This document shows, one piece after another, positions 23,206-34,099 of a DNA stretch of 64,000 nucleotides. The position numbers and the translations under genes are program-made. Source of the DNA: Symbiodinium natans (taxonomy: Eukaryota; Sar; Dinophyceae; Suessiales; Symbiodiniaceae); assembly GCA_905221605.1 (NCBI GenBank), contig CAJNDS010002179.1, positions 204,001 through 268,000 on the forward strand, written 5' to 3'. The notes beneath the pieces are model-generated. The model was not told the DNA's origin. It worked only from the letters and a program-made list of their open reading frames with translations, and searched no databases. The stretch's first letter is position 1. Each line of letters begins with the position of its first letter.

Positions 23206-23337
23206 CTACTGTATGCTGTCAATGATTTAGAGTGAGGTTTAGGGTTTATATTAGGCAAAGCTCATGCTACTACCCCATAACCTCCTAGTGAAGGATGCTC
23301 ACAGGCTACCTCCCTATACTTACCCTAAACCCTAAAC

Positions 23338-23427
23338 TTGGGATGTTCCCCCAAAACCTGTCCCGAATCGGGATGATCGTATCCCCTACCTGTTAAGGAC
23401 TGTTAGTATATAAGGGGAAAATCCCAA
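23338..23427. mobile_element. Family A MITE, diverged
   Basis: TTGGGATGTTCCCCC left end and GGACTGTTAGTATATAAG right arm ending AATCCCAA. Confidence 0.72.
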
Positions 23428-23480
23428 CCCTAAACCTTGAACCCTAAACCCACCACCCCCCCCCCCCCCCCCCCAAAAAA

Positions 23481-23583
23481 AAAATATATATATATATATA
23501 TATATTTATTTATTTATTTATTTATTTATATAATGCATAAATTTAAGTAAATAAATAAATAAATATATATATATATATATGTA
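23481..23583. repeat. AT-rich palindrome
   Basis: (AT)n then (TTTA)n, a short spacer around ATAATGCATAAAT, then (TAAA)n and (TA)n: near-perfect inverted repeat of about 45-bp arms. Confidence 0.8.
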
Positions 23584-23818
23584 TAATCATTAAAAACTTG
23601 CGCCTTTTGGATGTAGAAGTTCTTGTCCAAGCTCCTGGGGAGCTGAAGGTTTTTACGTCTGGGCCTAACTAGATTCCACACCTGCCACACGCCTCTGGAC
23701 GGCTTAGGGTCTAGCATCCTGAGCCCTAAACCCTAAACCCTAAAAACCTAAACCCTAAATCCTAAACCCTACGCAACAAAAGGACATGCAGGAGGAAGGC
23801 ACGCGAGCAGGGCCTTAG

Positions 23819-23952
23819 TTTGGGATGTTCTCCCTTGCACTAACAGTCCTTCATCGGGATTATAGTAGGGGGATGCTTTGGGGGGCTGGGGTTTAGGGTT
23901 TAGGGTTTAAGGTGTAGGGTTTAGGGTTGAGGGTTTAGGGTGAACATCCCAA
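23819..23952. mobile_element. Family A MITE, right half replaced by telomeric repeat
   Basis: Left half intact (TTGGGATGTTC to TATAGTAGGGGG). The right arm is replaced by TTTAGGG units (23892-23942), then the last ten bases GAACATCCCAA remain. Confidence 0.72.
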
Positions 23953-24294
23953 GAGCTGAAGCTTTGGGGTCTGGGTTTGGAGTGGCGCAAGTGGAGACTC
24001 GAGTTGAGGGGGCGATGAATCGTGAATCTGGGCGTCGATGTTCTAGGGTATTGGGTTTCGTGTCAGTGGCCAACAAACCTGACATTCTGGACCAGACCTA
24101 ACCTAGCAGGCCTGGTATCTGGAGGCTGTGTGCCCCCCATGGAAGCTGATACCGATATCCTATGATGTCCCCCCCCCCCCCCCCCCCCGCATATGCGCGC
24201 GGTGGCCAGCTTTCCGCGACGGAGCACAGCCACTGTGTGGCTAATGTGGCACAATGCCTGTTTCGGAGGCCGCCCCGGGTGTTGGATCAGCAAG

Positions 24295-27128
24295 GGGCCA
24301 GCTGATGCTGATGATGCTCGCCTTGTCGGCCGTTCAGGCCCAGCAAGCGGCCAGCAGATGCTGATGATGCTCGCCTTGTCGGCCGTTCAGGCCCAGCAAG
24401 GGGCCAGCTGATGCTGATGATGCTCGCCTTGTCGGCCGTTCAGGCCCAGCAAGCGGCCAGCAGATGCTGATGATGCTCGCCTTGTCGGCCGTTCAGGCCC
24501 AGCAAGGGGCCAGCTGATGCTGATGATGCTCGCCTTGTCGGCCGTTCAGGCCCAGCAAGCGGCCAGCTGATGCTGATGATGCTCGCCTTGTCGGCCGTTC
24601 AGGCCCAGCAAGGGGCCAGCTGATGCTGATGATGCTCGCCTTGTCGGCCGTTCAGGCCCAGCAAGCGGCCAGCTGATGCTGATGATGCTCGCCTTGTCGG
24701 CCGTTCAGGCCCAGCAAGGGGCCAGCTGATGCTGATGATGCTCGCCTTGTCGGCCGTTCAGGCCCAGCAAGCGGCCAGCTGATGCTGCTGATGCTCGGCC
24801 GTTCAGGCCCAGCAGCAAGGGGCCAGCTGATGCTGATGATGCTCGCCTTGTCGGCCATTCAGGCCCAGCAAGGGGCCAGCTGATGCTGATGATGCTCGCC
24901 TTGTCGGCCGTTCAGGCCCAGCAAGCGGCCAGCAGATGCTGATGATGCTCGCCTTGTCGGCCGTTCAGGCCCAGCAAGGGGCCAGCTGATGCAGATGATG
25001 CTCGCCTTGTCGTCCGTTCAAGCCCAGCAAGGGGTCAGCTGATGCTGATGATGCTCGCCTTGTCGGCCCGTTCAAGCCCAGCAAGGGCAGCTGATGCTGA
25101 TGATGCTCGCCTTGTCGGCCAGGTCAGGCCCAGCAAGGGGTCAGCTGATGCTGATGATGCTCGCCTTGTCGGCCAGGTCAGGCCCAGCAAGGGGCCAGCT
25201 GATGCTGATGATGCTCGCCTTGTCGGCCAGGTCAGGCCCAGCAAGGGGTCAGCTGATGCTGATGATGCTCGCCTTGTCGGCCAGGTCAGGCCCAGCAAGG
25301 GGCCAGCTGATACTGATGATGCTCGCCTTGTCGGCCGTGTCAGGCCCAGCAAGGGGCCAGCTGATGCTGATGATGCTCGCCTTGTCGGCCAGGTCAGGCC
25401 CAGCAAGGGGTCAGCTGATGCTGATGATGCTCGCCTTGTCGGCCAGGTCAGGCCCAGCAAGGGGCCAGCTGATGCTGATGATGCTCGCCTTGTCGGCCAG
25501 GTCAGGCCCAGCAAGGGGCCAGCTGATGCTGATGATGCTCGCCTTGTCGCCCGTTCAGGCCCAGCAAGCGGCCAGCAGATGCTGATGATGCTCGCCTTGT
25601 CGGCCGTTCAGGCCCAGCAAGGGGCCAGGTGATGCTGATGATGCTCGCCTTGTCGGCCGTTCAGGCCCAGCAAGCGGCCAGCAGATGCTGATGATGCTCG
25701 CCTTGTCGGCCGTTCAGGCCCAGCAAGGGGCCAGCTGATGCTGATGATGCTCGCCTTGTCGGCCGTTCAGGCCCAGCAAGCGGCCAGCAGATGCTGATGA
25801 TGCTCGCCTTGTCGGCCGTTCAGGCCCAGCAAGGGGCCAGCTGATGCTGATGATGCTCGCCTTGTCGGCCGTTCAGGCCCAGCAAGCGGCCAGCAAATGC
25901 TGATGATGCTCGCCTTGTCGGCCGTTCAGGCCCAGCAAGGGGCCAGCTGATGCTGATGATGCTCGCCTTGTCGGCCGTTCAGGCCCAGCAAGCGGCCAGC
26001 TGATGCTGATGATGCTCGCCTTGTTGGCCGGTCAGGCCCAGCAACAGCAAGGGGCCAGCTGATGCTGATGATGCTCGTCTTCTCGGCCCGTTCAGGCCCA
26101 GCAAGGGGCCAGCTGATGCTGATGATGCTCGCCTTGTCGGCCGTTCAGGCCCAGCAAGGGGCCAGCTGATGCTGATGATGCTCGCCTTGTCGGCCGTTCA
26201 GGCCCAGCAAGGGGTCAGCTGATGCTGATGATGCTCGCCTTGTCGGCCGTTCAGGCCCAGCAAGGGGCCAGCTGATGCTGATGATGCTCGCCTTGTCGGC
26301 CGTTCAGGCCCAGCAAGCGGCCAGCTGATGCTGATGATGCTCGCCTTGTCGGCCGTTCAGTCCCAGCAACAGCAAGGGGCCAGTGATGCTCGCCTTGTCG
26401 GCCGTTCAGGCCCAGCAAGCGGCCAGCAAATGCTGATGATGCTCGCCTTCTCGGCCCGTTCAGGCCCAGCAAGGGGCCAGCTGATGCTGATGATGCTCGC
26501 CTTGTCGGCTGTTCAGGCCCAGCAAGCGGCCAGCTGATGCGGATGATGCTCGCCTTGTCGGCCGTTCAGGCCCAGCAAGGGGCCAGCTGATGCAGATGAT
26601 GCTCGCCTTGTCGGCCCGTTCAAGCCCAGCAAGGGGTCAGCTGATGCTGATGATGCTCGCTTTGTCGGCCCGTTCAAGCCCAGCAAGGGGCCAGCTGATG
26701 CTGATGATGCTCGCCTTGTCGGCCAGGTCAGGCTGATGATGCTCGCCTTGCTTGCCAGGTCAGGCCCAGCAAGGGGTCAGCTGATGCTGATGATGCTCGC
26801 CTTGTCGGCCAGGTCAGTCCCAGCAAGGGGCCAGCTGATGCTGATGATGCTCGCCTTGTCGGCCAGGTCAGGCCCAGCAAGGGGCCAGCTGATGCTGATG
26901 ATGCTCGCCTTGTCGGCCAGGTCAGGCCCAGCAAGGGGTCAGTTGATGCTGATGATGCTCGCCTTGTCGGCCAGGTCAGGCCCAGCAAGGGGCCAGCTGA
27001 TGCTGATGATGCTCGCCTTGTCGGCCAGGTCAGGCCCAGCAAGGGGTCAGCTGATGCTGATGATGCTCGCCTTGTCGCCCGTTCAGGCCCAGCAAGGGGC
27101 CAGCTGATGCTGATGATGCTTGCCTTGT
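24295..27128. repeat. 53/54-bp satellite array, about 53 units, with dimeric higher-order structure
   Basis: Unit core GATGCTGATGATGCTCGCC, then TTGTCGGCCGTTCAGGCCC, then AGCAAGSGGCCAGCWG. 24.3-25.0 and 25.6-26.6 kb are mainly 53 bp (GCCGTTCAGG). 25.1-25.5 and 26.7-27.05 kb are 54 bp (GCCAGGTCAGG). In many places AAGCGGCCAGCAG and AAGGGGCCAGCTG (or GGGTC/GGGCC) alternate, giving 106-108-bp dimers. Open frames occur only where units are 54 bp, so coding is unlikely. Confidence 0.92.
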
Positions 27129-27254
27129 CGGTTTGCAATTTGGGTTCTTTTTGTGTCTCGCGATGTGCCCTATGTAATTCGGCACCCTCAAAACGGACCC
27201 CCGCGAACCGGAACCCCTGAACACACCTGAGTCTCTGCACACGACAAGCCAGGG

Positions 27255-27505
27255 CAGCTTTCAATCCTGGTCGAGTACTTGGGTTTAATCACCTTCTCCA
27301 AGTACACCGCTGCTAAGCAGGAGGCTACCTCGAGGTGGCACTGGGACTTTCGCTCAAGAGAGATCGGAGGGGTTTCGAGCCTTTTGGCTTGTGGTCCGAC
27401 GTTAGGGGGGTTCAGTCTATCTGCAAAATTCCAAAAAAGAACAACCAACACCTCCATGCCATTTGTTGACAGCTCGGTCAATCTGACATCTGGAGTTGCA
27501 CAACC
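27255..27505. CDS. Open segment downstream of the satellite, strand uncertain
   Basis: Plus strand reads EYLGLITFSKYTAAKQEA and RWHWDFRSREIGGVSSL. Minus strand reads DRLNPPNVGPQAKRLETP and CLAAVYLEKVIKPKYSTR after an acceptor-like TTTTGCAG. Both are open over about 230 bp; I cannot choose between them. Confidence 0.22.
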
Positions 27506-27904
27506 CTAAACCCTAAACCCTAAACCCTGCACCCCAAACCCTAAACCCAGCAGCTGCTGAAAAAACAAAGCCTTTCACATCGGCTTGTCTGCGGGGACAC
27601 ATTCGGTGTTGGGGTTTGGACCTCGAAGTCTTTGGGGGCCTTGAGGAGTTGACTCTGGATGTTGGGGCTCTATAACAGGCTGCCGACCTGCCCTGAAGCC
27701 TGAGGACACACTTCACCCTAAACCCTAAACCCCTTAACCCTAAACCCTGAACCCTGAACCCTGAACCCTAACCCAACAAGAACACCCAAAGCCCGCGAAG
27801 TTCCAAGGGTTCGAACGAGTGCCGGCGATCTCGGCTTCAGGCGATGGACAAGAGATTGAAGTCGACCGCCTGACAGCAAAATCACGACAAGTGAGCAACT
27901 TACT

Positions 27905-28064
27905 GTTGGTTCGCAGGGAATGGGGGTTTGAGGTACCCTATTTAATCCCTTAAAGGTTATATAAAAATGAATAAATATATGTATAGATATATATGGGTCA
28001 CAAAATATATGTATATATATATAGGGCCCTAATTCATTCCCTACCAACCAACAGTATGGAACGG
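27905..28064. mobile_element. Family G MITE
   Basis: TACTGTTGGTTCGCAGGGAA left arm and TTCCCTACCAACCAACAGTA right arm around a TATATATG-rich centre. Confidence 0.68.
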
Positions 28065-28598
28065 GTTCTTGGCTCAGATCCACTTCTGAGCCTATGGCAA
28101 ATCATCGTTTGGGGACCCCTAAACCCTAAACCGTCCTGGCATCCAACCGTCAGTTTCGGGTTCAGGGTCCGGAATGTTAACCCAGATGGTTTAAAACCAA
28201 AACTCTAAACCACGCTAAACCCCAAAACCCAAAACCCCAGACCCTAAACCCTATAGCTGAAGCCGCAAAGCTTGGGAGTCTTGAACGAGGCGTCCGCGAG
28301 GTGCACAAGTGTAGGGTGACTAGGGCTTCGGCGCCTTTAAGTTCGATACTCAGGCTGGGTTGAAGACGAGGGGCCCAACAAAACCTAGGATCCTCGGGTC
28401 CACATGCTCAAAAGAGAACCCTAAGCCCTTTTGACCCCGCGCGCTCTGACGGGTCCGTGGCTGCCGAACAGCCCTGCTGTGCGTCCGCTGATTTGCAACA
28501 GGTGCCCCTGACAAAAGCCCTAAACCCTAAACCCTAAGCTGCAAGGGGTTCATCGCACCCTGAGTCCACAAAGAGAAAGGCCCTGGTTTTTGCATCAG

Positions 28599-28860
28599 GA
28601 CTGGGAGGGGATGCAAGACGAAGCCGCGCGCACGACTTCGTCAGCTCTACTGGCTGACACGGCAGAAATAGCCCAAAATCCCTACAAGCGGGTTCTCTCA
28701 ACCTTGAAGCCCTAAACCCTAAACCCTAAACCCTAAACCCTACACCCTAAACCCTAAGCCCTAAGCCCTAAGCCCTAAGCCCTAAGCCCTAAGCCCTAAG
28801 CCCTAAGCCCTAAACCCTAGCCTTGAAGCCCTAAACGGGGTCCTGGGGCGCAAGAACCCT
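28599..28860 (+). CDS. Two candidate exons separated by an all-telomeric intron
   Basis: Exon 28599-28708: acceptor TGCATCAG|G, reads DWEGMQDEAARTTSSALL, then ADTAEIAQNPYKRVLSTL; donor AA|GCCCTAAACC is the first base pair of a telomeric array. Second exon from 28820: acceptor CCCTAG|C, reads LEALNGVLGRK when joined in phase (TTG AA + C). The 111-bp intron would be telomeric repeat and its variants only. Protein not recognised. Confidence 0.35.
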
Positions 28861-29011
28861 AAACCCTAAACCCTAAACCCTAAACCCTAAACCCTAAACC
28901 CTAAACTCCGAGGCCTGGCTCTTGTGTGCTTTCCTGCTGTCGGGACCCTCGCCTCAGGCGAGCCGGTCAACTTCGAAGAGCACATGGGCAGTTCTCTAAG
29001 TTGATTCTTTA

Positions 29012-29130
29012 TATATATATATATATATATTTTTGTTTTTAATTTTAGTTTTAAAAAATATTTGCTTCTTGTTTTTTTTGGGGAAAGGGGGGGGGGGGGA
29101 GGGGGGTTTCCTTTTTTGTTTTTTTCTGCG
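29012..29130. repeat. (TA)n plus poly-G/T low complexity
   Basis: TATATATAT, T-runs and a GGGGGGGGGGA run just after a family F left end (28983). Further (AT)n at 29606-29660 and TATATGTA-rich DNA at 30430-30520. Confidence 0.8.
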
Positions 29131-29349
29131 GCGCCCTTGTAAGAAGGACCCAAGAAGGGACCCGAATTTAAGGAACCACCTTCATGACGGTTGGCTGCTC
29201 GTGTGCTGGGAATGCAAGGCGTCCAGGAAACCCCAAGACCCCCCACAGCGAGACAAAGATCGACTTAAGTAGTTACTGCGCGCTCTCTTCTTCTGCTTTC
29301 TCTCACAGGAAAGGCCTGAGGTACTGTGCGGTTTTTGGTGGCTGACAAG

Positions 29350-29601
29350 TCATGGACTCAAAGGCAACTGAAAGGGCGCCCTGCGGGTACCCAACTCAAC
29401 GAAGATCATGATGCTCAGAGTGAGAAAGACGAGGCCGTGAACCTGCAAGACAGGAATGACTCTTTGTGAGGCCCTACACAGGGACACGGGGTAGACACAT
29501 TGACTGGGCTGTGTCGGAGGGTGTGCACATATAATACATGCATCTCTGCAGGCGTGCTGGCTCTGCACATGAAAAATAACCAATTATTCACACACACACA
29601 C

Positions 29602-29639
<38 letters not shown>

Positions 29640-30410
29640 CGTGTGTGTGTATATGTGCATGTATTTCTTCACATTGCTTTTTTCTACGCATCTAGACGGA
29701 AACGGCACGCGTAGCTGCAGCATGGACAAAAACAAATTGCATGACGAAAGAATACACCACAGCTTGGTCCATGCAGCTGTAGCTGCGGCAGGTGCTGAGG
29801 TAGGAGTTTAGGGTTTATAAGAGGTTCAGGGATTATAGGGTTTGTAGGGTTTATAGGGTTTATAGGGTTTATAGGGTTTAGGGCCTAGGGTTTAGGGCTT
29901 AGGGGGCCTCCAACCAGCCGTAGTTGCGCTGGAAGATCAGAGAGCTCAGCAGGGCGCACAGCGGCATGTACAGAAAGCCTTGGCGTCCGGGATTGAGAGC
30001 CTTGCGGTGTTGGGAGAAGGAAACAGGGTTTAGGGTTTAGGGTTTAGGGGTGCGCATGAAGACAACCTGTCAGACCTCACACAGACAAGTGGCACTTGAC
30101 AGTTGCAAACCGCTGGGGAACGAGCCTGTGACCATGATCACGGCCTGGGAAACCCAGAGCAAGCCGCCAATCACACGGGCTTAATGTGCTTCAAAAAGAG
30201 TTTGGGTTTATCTGGGTGGTTATGGTTTAACAAGGGTTTCTTATGGTTTGATAAAGGTTTGGGCTTATTCTGGGTTTGTTCTGCTTCTTTCCCCGCAGAT
30301 CTAGAAATAGCATTCGGTGCACGCCTTCGTGGTACCAGGAGACAGGAAGTTCTAGCCCCAGGCTTTCGCGCTTCCAGGCCGTTTGAGGCTTCAAGACCAC
30401 CACACAAAAA
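29350..30410 (-). CDS. Multi-pass membrane protein, 3' exons
   Basis: Minus-strand exons: 29350-29442 (stop TGA), 29908-30000, 30076-about 30179 and about 30296-30410. Hydrophobic helices: IGGLLWVSQAVIMVTG, GFLYMPLCALLSSLIF and GLVFLTLSIMIFVELG. The earliest exon carries LGLELPVSWYHEGVHRML. The last acceptor is a textbook CTGTCTTGCAG|G; the donor of the 29908-30000 exon is GAG|GCC (GC type). The 31-codon exons 29908-30000 and 29350-29442 join in phase 0 through NYGWLE-VHGLVF. Introns contain telomeric tracts (29808-29900, 30025-30050), here CCCTAAA in the transcript sense. Family not recognised; upstream exons beyond 30.4 kb are probable (about 30530-30620 is a candidate). Confidence 0.55.
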
Positions 30411-30621
30411 ACAAAAAACAAACATAGTTGTATATATATATATACGTATGTATGTATATATGTATATATATATATGTATATGTATATATATATATGTGTA
30501 CATAGATATATATATATGTAAACACAGAAGCGGTAGACCTGCTGCAAGGCTGGCACACGTGCAGAGATGTCCAGGCCGCAGCTTCCCCGTGAGTGCCATC
30601 CCTGAATTCCAAACCCTAGTC

Positions 30622-30760
30622 TTGGGATGTTCCGTTTAGGGTTTAGGGTTTAGGGTTTAGGGTTTAGGGTTTAGGGTTTAGGGTTTAGGGTGTAGGGTGT
30701 AGGGTGTAGGGTGATGGTAGGTGCCCACTATTATAATCCCTATTAGGACTGTCAGTATAC
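30622..30760. mobile_element. Family A MITE, left half replaced by telomeric repeat
   Basis: TTGGGATGTTCC end, then (TTTAGGG)n at 30634-30712, then centre TATAATCCCTATTAGGACTG and the inner part of the right arm. Confidence 0.72.
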
Positions 30761-31460
30761 ACTAAACCCTGAACCCTGATTCCTGAACGCTGAACCCTCA
30801 ACCCTGAGCCCTAGACCCTTTTGCTTTGCATGAATGCCGCCAAGTCAGAGCGGGCTTGTCTCAATGGGCAAAGAAAAACTAGTCAGACAAAAACCTACTC
30901 GCCGGGCTGATGAACGCAAGTAAGAGGCTCAAGCGCTGCGCAGACCCTAAACCCTAAACCCTAAACCCTAAACCCTAAACCCTAAACCCTAAACCCTAAA
31001 CCCTAAACCCAAACCCCAAACCCTAAACCCTAAACCCGCCGAAACCCTGAACCCTTTTATGAAGTGCCCCCAGGGGCCGTGGCAGCTCCGAGCCCCTGCA
31101 CGATCGCAAAGGCCAGGGCGCTCTGGCCTGAGGCTTGGGAGGGTTTGTAGGGCTCAGGGGTGTTTAGGGTTTAGGGTTTAGGGTTTAGGGTTGGAGGGTT
31201 TACCAGCACCCCCCAACGACCCGTTAATGCGAAAACTTAGGAAGGACGGTTAATAGAGGAGACTTCTGCAAAATTGACTTAACAGACACTTGTGTCTTGG
31301 TTGGAGTGTCTTTGGGAGCATGATTCTTGCAAGTGGCCGGCTAGAGTAGAAGGACTAGATAGGGTCTTTGGTTGGTGGATTGCTCTTGGGGGCCCTACAT
31401 CGACATCTATGTCCTCTCTATGCCACCGGTGAGGTGCGAGCACGCGCTGCCGGCATGGTT

Positions 31461-34028
31461 TTATCTTTCCAGCATGCGTAGCCAACGACAGCAGACATAG
31501 GCTGCGTAACGTGCTAGGACTTGACGACCCAGCTGTTGTGGGTGCGATTTCATTGCCAATCTCTTCATTTTCCCCACCTTGGTTGTGCGCGCTGATGTGT
31601 CCCAAAACAACGAGCATCGCTCCATGCAAACTGAACAGCACCAGTTTGGTTCTCACAGCGCACACGACAAACAAACACACACACACACACACACACACAG
31701 ACAGACACACACACAAACACACACACACACACACACACACAGAGACCACACACACACAACACACAACACACACACCACACACACACAACACACAAGACAC
31801 AACACACAACACACACATACACACAACACACAACACACACAACACACACAACCCACACAACACACACAACCCACACAACCCACACAACCCACACAACACA
31901 CACACACAACACACACACACACACACACAAGACACACACACACACACACATAGCACACACACACACACACACACTCACATGCGAAAGTTGCAGCTGGAAC
32001 ACGGCGTCTTCGTCCATGTAGCAGCTCAGGACAAGAGGGTTCACCCGAGGTGCGAGGTCGAAGGCCAGGTGGTCAGCCCTGAAATGCAGCACGCGGAGGA
32101 AGTGTTTAAAGAGCAGTTACATCATCCACATGTCTGAAGAATAGATTCGATAAGGCACTTGTGAACCTTGGGTCGGATTTTCCAGAGCAATCGTCCATGA
32201 TCGATGGCCTCGACGGCCAAACCTGAGATCGAGTTTGGCAGGATTAGGTGCTGACGAACACGAGAAAGCAACAAATGCTCGAAACAAGAAGCTGTTCAGC
32301 GCTGAATGGTACAAATAATTGGACTGCTGCAGCTTCTGGATGTTAGCTTCAGAAAGAGTGCAGAAAGGGTTATCTCTTTTCAGGGATATCGCATCCCGCA
32401 TCTGCGCCAAATTGATGAACACAACGGCTCGGAGCCTCACAGCAAAAGCTAGTTCAATCAGTTTACAGCAAACTTACTCCACTTCAAGCCGAAGCCGCGC
32501 AGAGTGGACATCACCAGGATTTCGAGCAGCCTCTGCCAAGCAAATCCCCATAAGCCATTTGGCCATGACCACAGCTTCCTTAGTGCAGCGGCAGTACCAA
32601 AGAGAATCTTGCACTCGTGCTTTGAGAAAGATTTGTAGCACCAGTTACTCAACAAGAGTCTGCTCCATTCATGTGCTTCTGCGCGATCGTCGGGAACTGC
32701 ACGTTGTTCTTTTTTGTCTCGCCTGTCAGCTGCTTCCTTACTGTGTTTTCGGAAATGGAGTCGTGTCACTGCCTTTGTAAGCGAAAACTGCCGTCCAGAA
32801 GCAGTGAAAACACTTTGGCTCGGCTTCCTGAGGTGCAATAGGTTCTTTCATTCTTATGCACATGTCCACAGAGGAAATCTCGAAACGTGAGCAAAGTGGC
32901 TGATATTGTGCTGCTTGCACAAAGCACTGAACTGAACATACGCAGCGCGTAGGCGATCGTCCTGGTCCCGTCCGGGGAAAGGTCCATTGGAATTCTCGGT
33001 CAGTTCCAACAAGGCAGACGCGGCTGCGTCCGGTATCAAAGTAAGGTCAATGATATGAAGCCAGTCGTTTGTGACCATGGAGATGTGGAAGCCCGGCAAT
33101 CTGATGAAAGGGTTTGCTCTGCATCCGTTCAGGATGAAGTCCGATGTAGTCATCATCCTCGGTTAAAGGTCTGAGTAGGCTTTGTACATGACACCTTGAG
33201 GTTGCAAAAGAGCCTTGTGACGAAGGCCATGTGGCGTTTGCCGGTGTGGAGCACTGGGACCATGGTATGTGTACAGGTTTGGGGACGACGAGTCACTTGT
33301 AGCCTGCAAGCAGCAGAAATGAAACCTAGGCAAACTTTAATACACAGACCACACCTGGCAAACAAAGCAGATGTTCTTGCTTGTCGCCGAGTTGATCATG
33401 TGGTAGGCCTGACGAGGTACTTGCAGGCTGCGACATTTTCAGAAGCACCTTGTGAAATTCCTGCCTTTTGCATGTACTTCTCATCACCTTTGTGAAATGC
33501 GAGCACAGCCCGCCAACCATTTGCGATGGTGCCTTTCTTCCCGCCTCGCACATTATACATGAGTGCTGAAAGCTACAATCGCACACAAACAGCACAGAAA
33601 CACTGTAGCTCCAGTCAGGTGTCGGTTAAAGGGCCGCCCCCATGGGTCGACGTCAAGCCAGTGTCCCAGCATCAACTCTACCAGAGACCACGTGGTCCAC
33701 ATATCAAGCGCAGTGTAGCAGTTCTCATCACATTGGCTGTTGTCGCCAACGTAAACGACAAACTTACTGTCCCATGGGGTGGCGTGCACAACTGCTGACC
33801 CCCATGTCACGACCATGAAGGAGCGCCTGCGGTGACACTCGGCATCGTCACCATGTAAGACTAGAGGAACTGTTTTCTTCAGGTCCATGTCCTTACTGGA
33901 GTACACACACACACCAGCCACGTTAACAGTTGAACATGAACTCTACACAATTTCAGCTTGAGCGCTGCCAGGTAAGGATGGGAGACAAACCACTCGGTGG
34001 ACGAGTTCCGATCCCAGAAGTCAGCCAT
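31461..34028 (-). CDS. Dinoflagellate-type large hypothetical protein, C-terminal exons
   Basis: Exons I could join: about 33950-34028 (FWDRNSSTEWFVSHPYL), about 33630-33891 (VLHGDDAECHRRRSFMVV ... LGHWLDVDPWGRPFNR), 33465-33544 (ANGWRAVLAFHKGDEKYM), 33355-33408 (YHMINSATSKNICFVCQ), 33236-33303 (YTYHGPSAPHRQT), about 32895-33157 (LNGCRANPFIRLPGFHIS, MVTNDWLHIIDLTLIPDA), 32293-about 32400 (NYLYHSALNS), 32159-32222 (DHGRLLWKIRPKVH), 32006-32078 (NPLVLSCYMDED) and 31461-31577 (VGKMKRLAMKSHPQQLG ... RWLRMLER, stop). Introns begin GC or GT, end AG|G, and phases agree where tested; one intron is only 56 bp (33409-33464). I recall very similar proteins in large numbers from Symbiodiniaceae; function is unknown. 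A transposon-derived origin is possible but not shown. The 5' end lies somewhere between 34.1 and 35.5 kb. The (CA)n block at 31665-31976 sits in the last intron. Confidence 0.75.
31665..31976. repeat. (CA)n / CACAACACA microsatellite
   Basis: Imperfect (CA)n with regular AACACACAC interruptions; lies in the last intron of the 31.5-34.0-kb gene. Confidence 0.95.
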
Positions 34029-34099
34029 GGCCTCTCGAAAGGTTTTTTGGGGCTTAACGGATTCCGAGGCGGTTTGATGTTCTAGGTGCGTCTACTATA

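Larger units (their letters stand above)
19988..24060. repeat. Interstitial telomeric tracts, 20-24 kb
   Basis: TTTAGGG at 19988-20030, 20154-20200, 20728-20752, 21985-22037, 22209-22243, 22793-22825, 22877-22905 and 23892-23942; CCCTAAA at 20377-20420, 20557-20600, 21483-21580, 22579-22654 and 23725-23770. Confidence 0.9.
27502..31192. repeat. Interstitial telomeric tracts, 27.5-31.2 kb
   Basis: CCCTAAA at 27502-27550, 27715-27770, 28510-28540, 28709-28818 (including about nine CCCTAAG units), 28855-28908 and 30945-31035; TTTAGGG at 29808-29910, 30025-30050, 30634-30712 and 31160-31192. The last one is the left border of the telomere-free island. Confidence 0.9.

Noticed and set aside
24295-27128. 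CRISPR-like array
   Set aside because: Units are contiguous without unique spacers, and the sequence is eukaryotic.
25035-27264. Open frames across the 53/54-bp satellite
   Set aside because: Open only where units are 54 bp; frame is lost in the 53-bp blocks, and several frames are open together.
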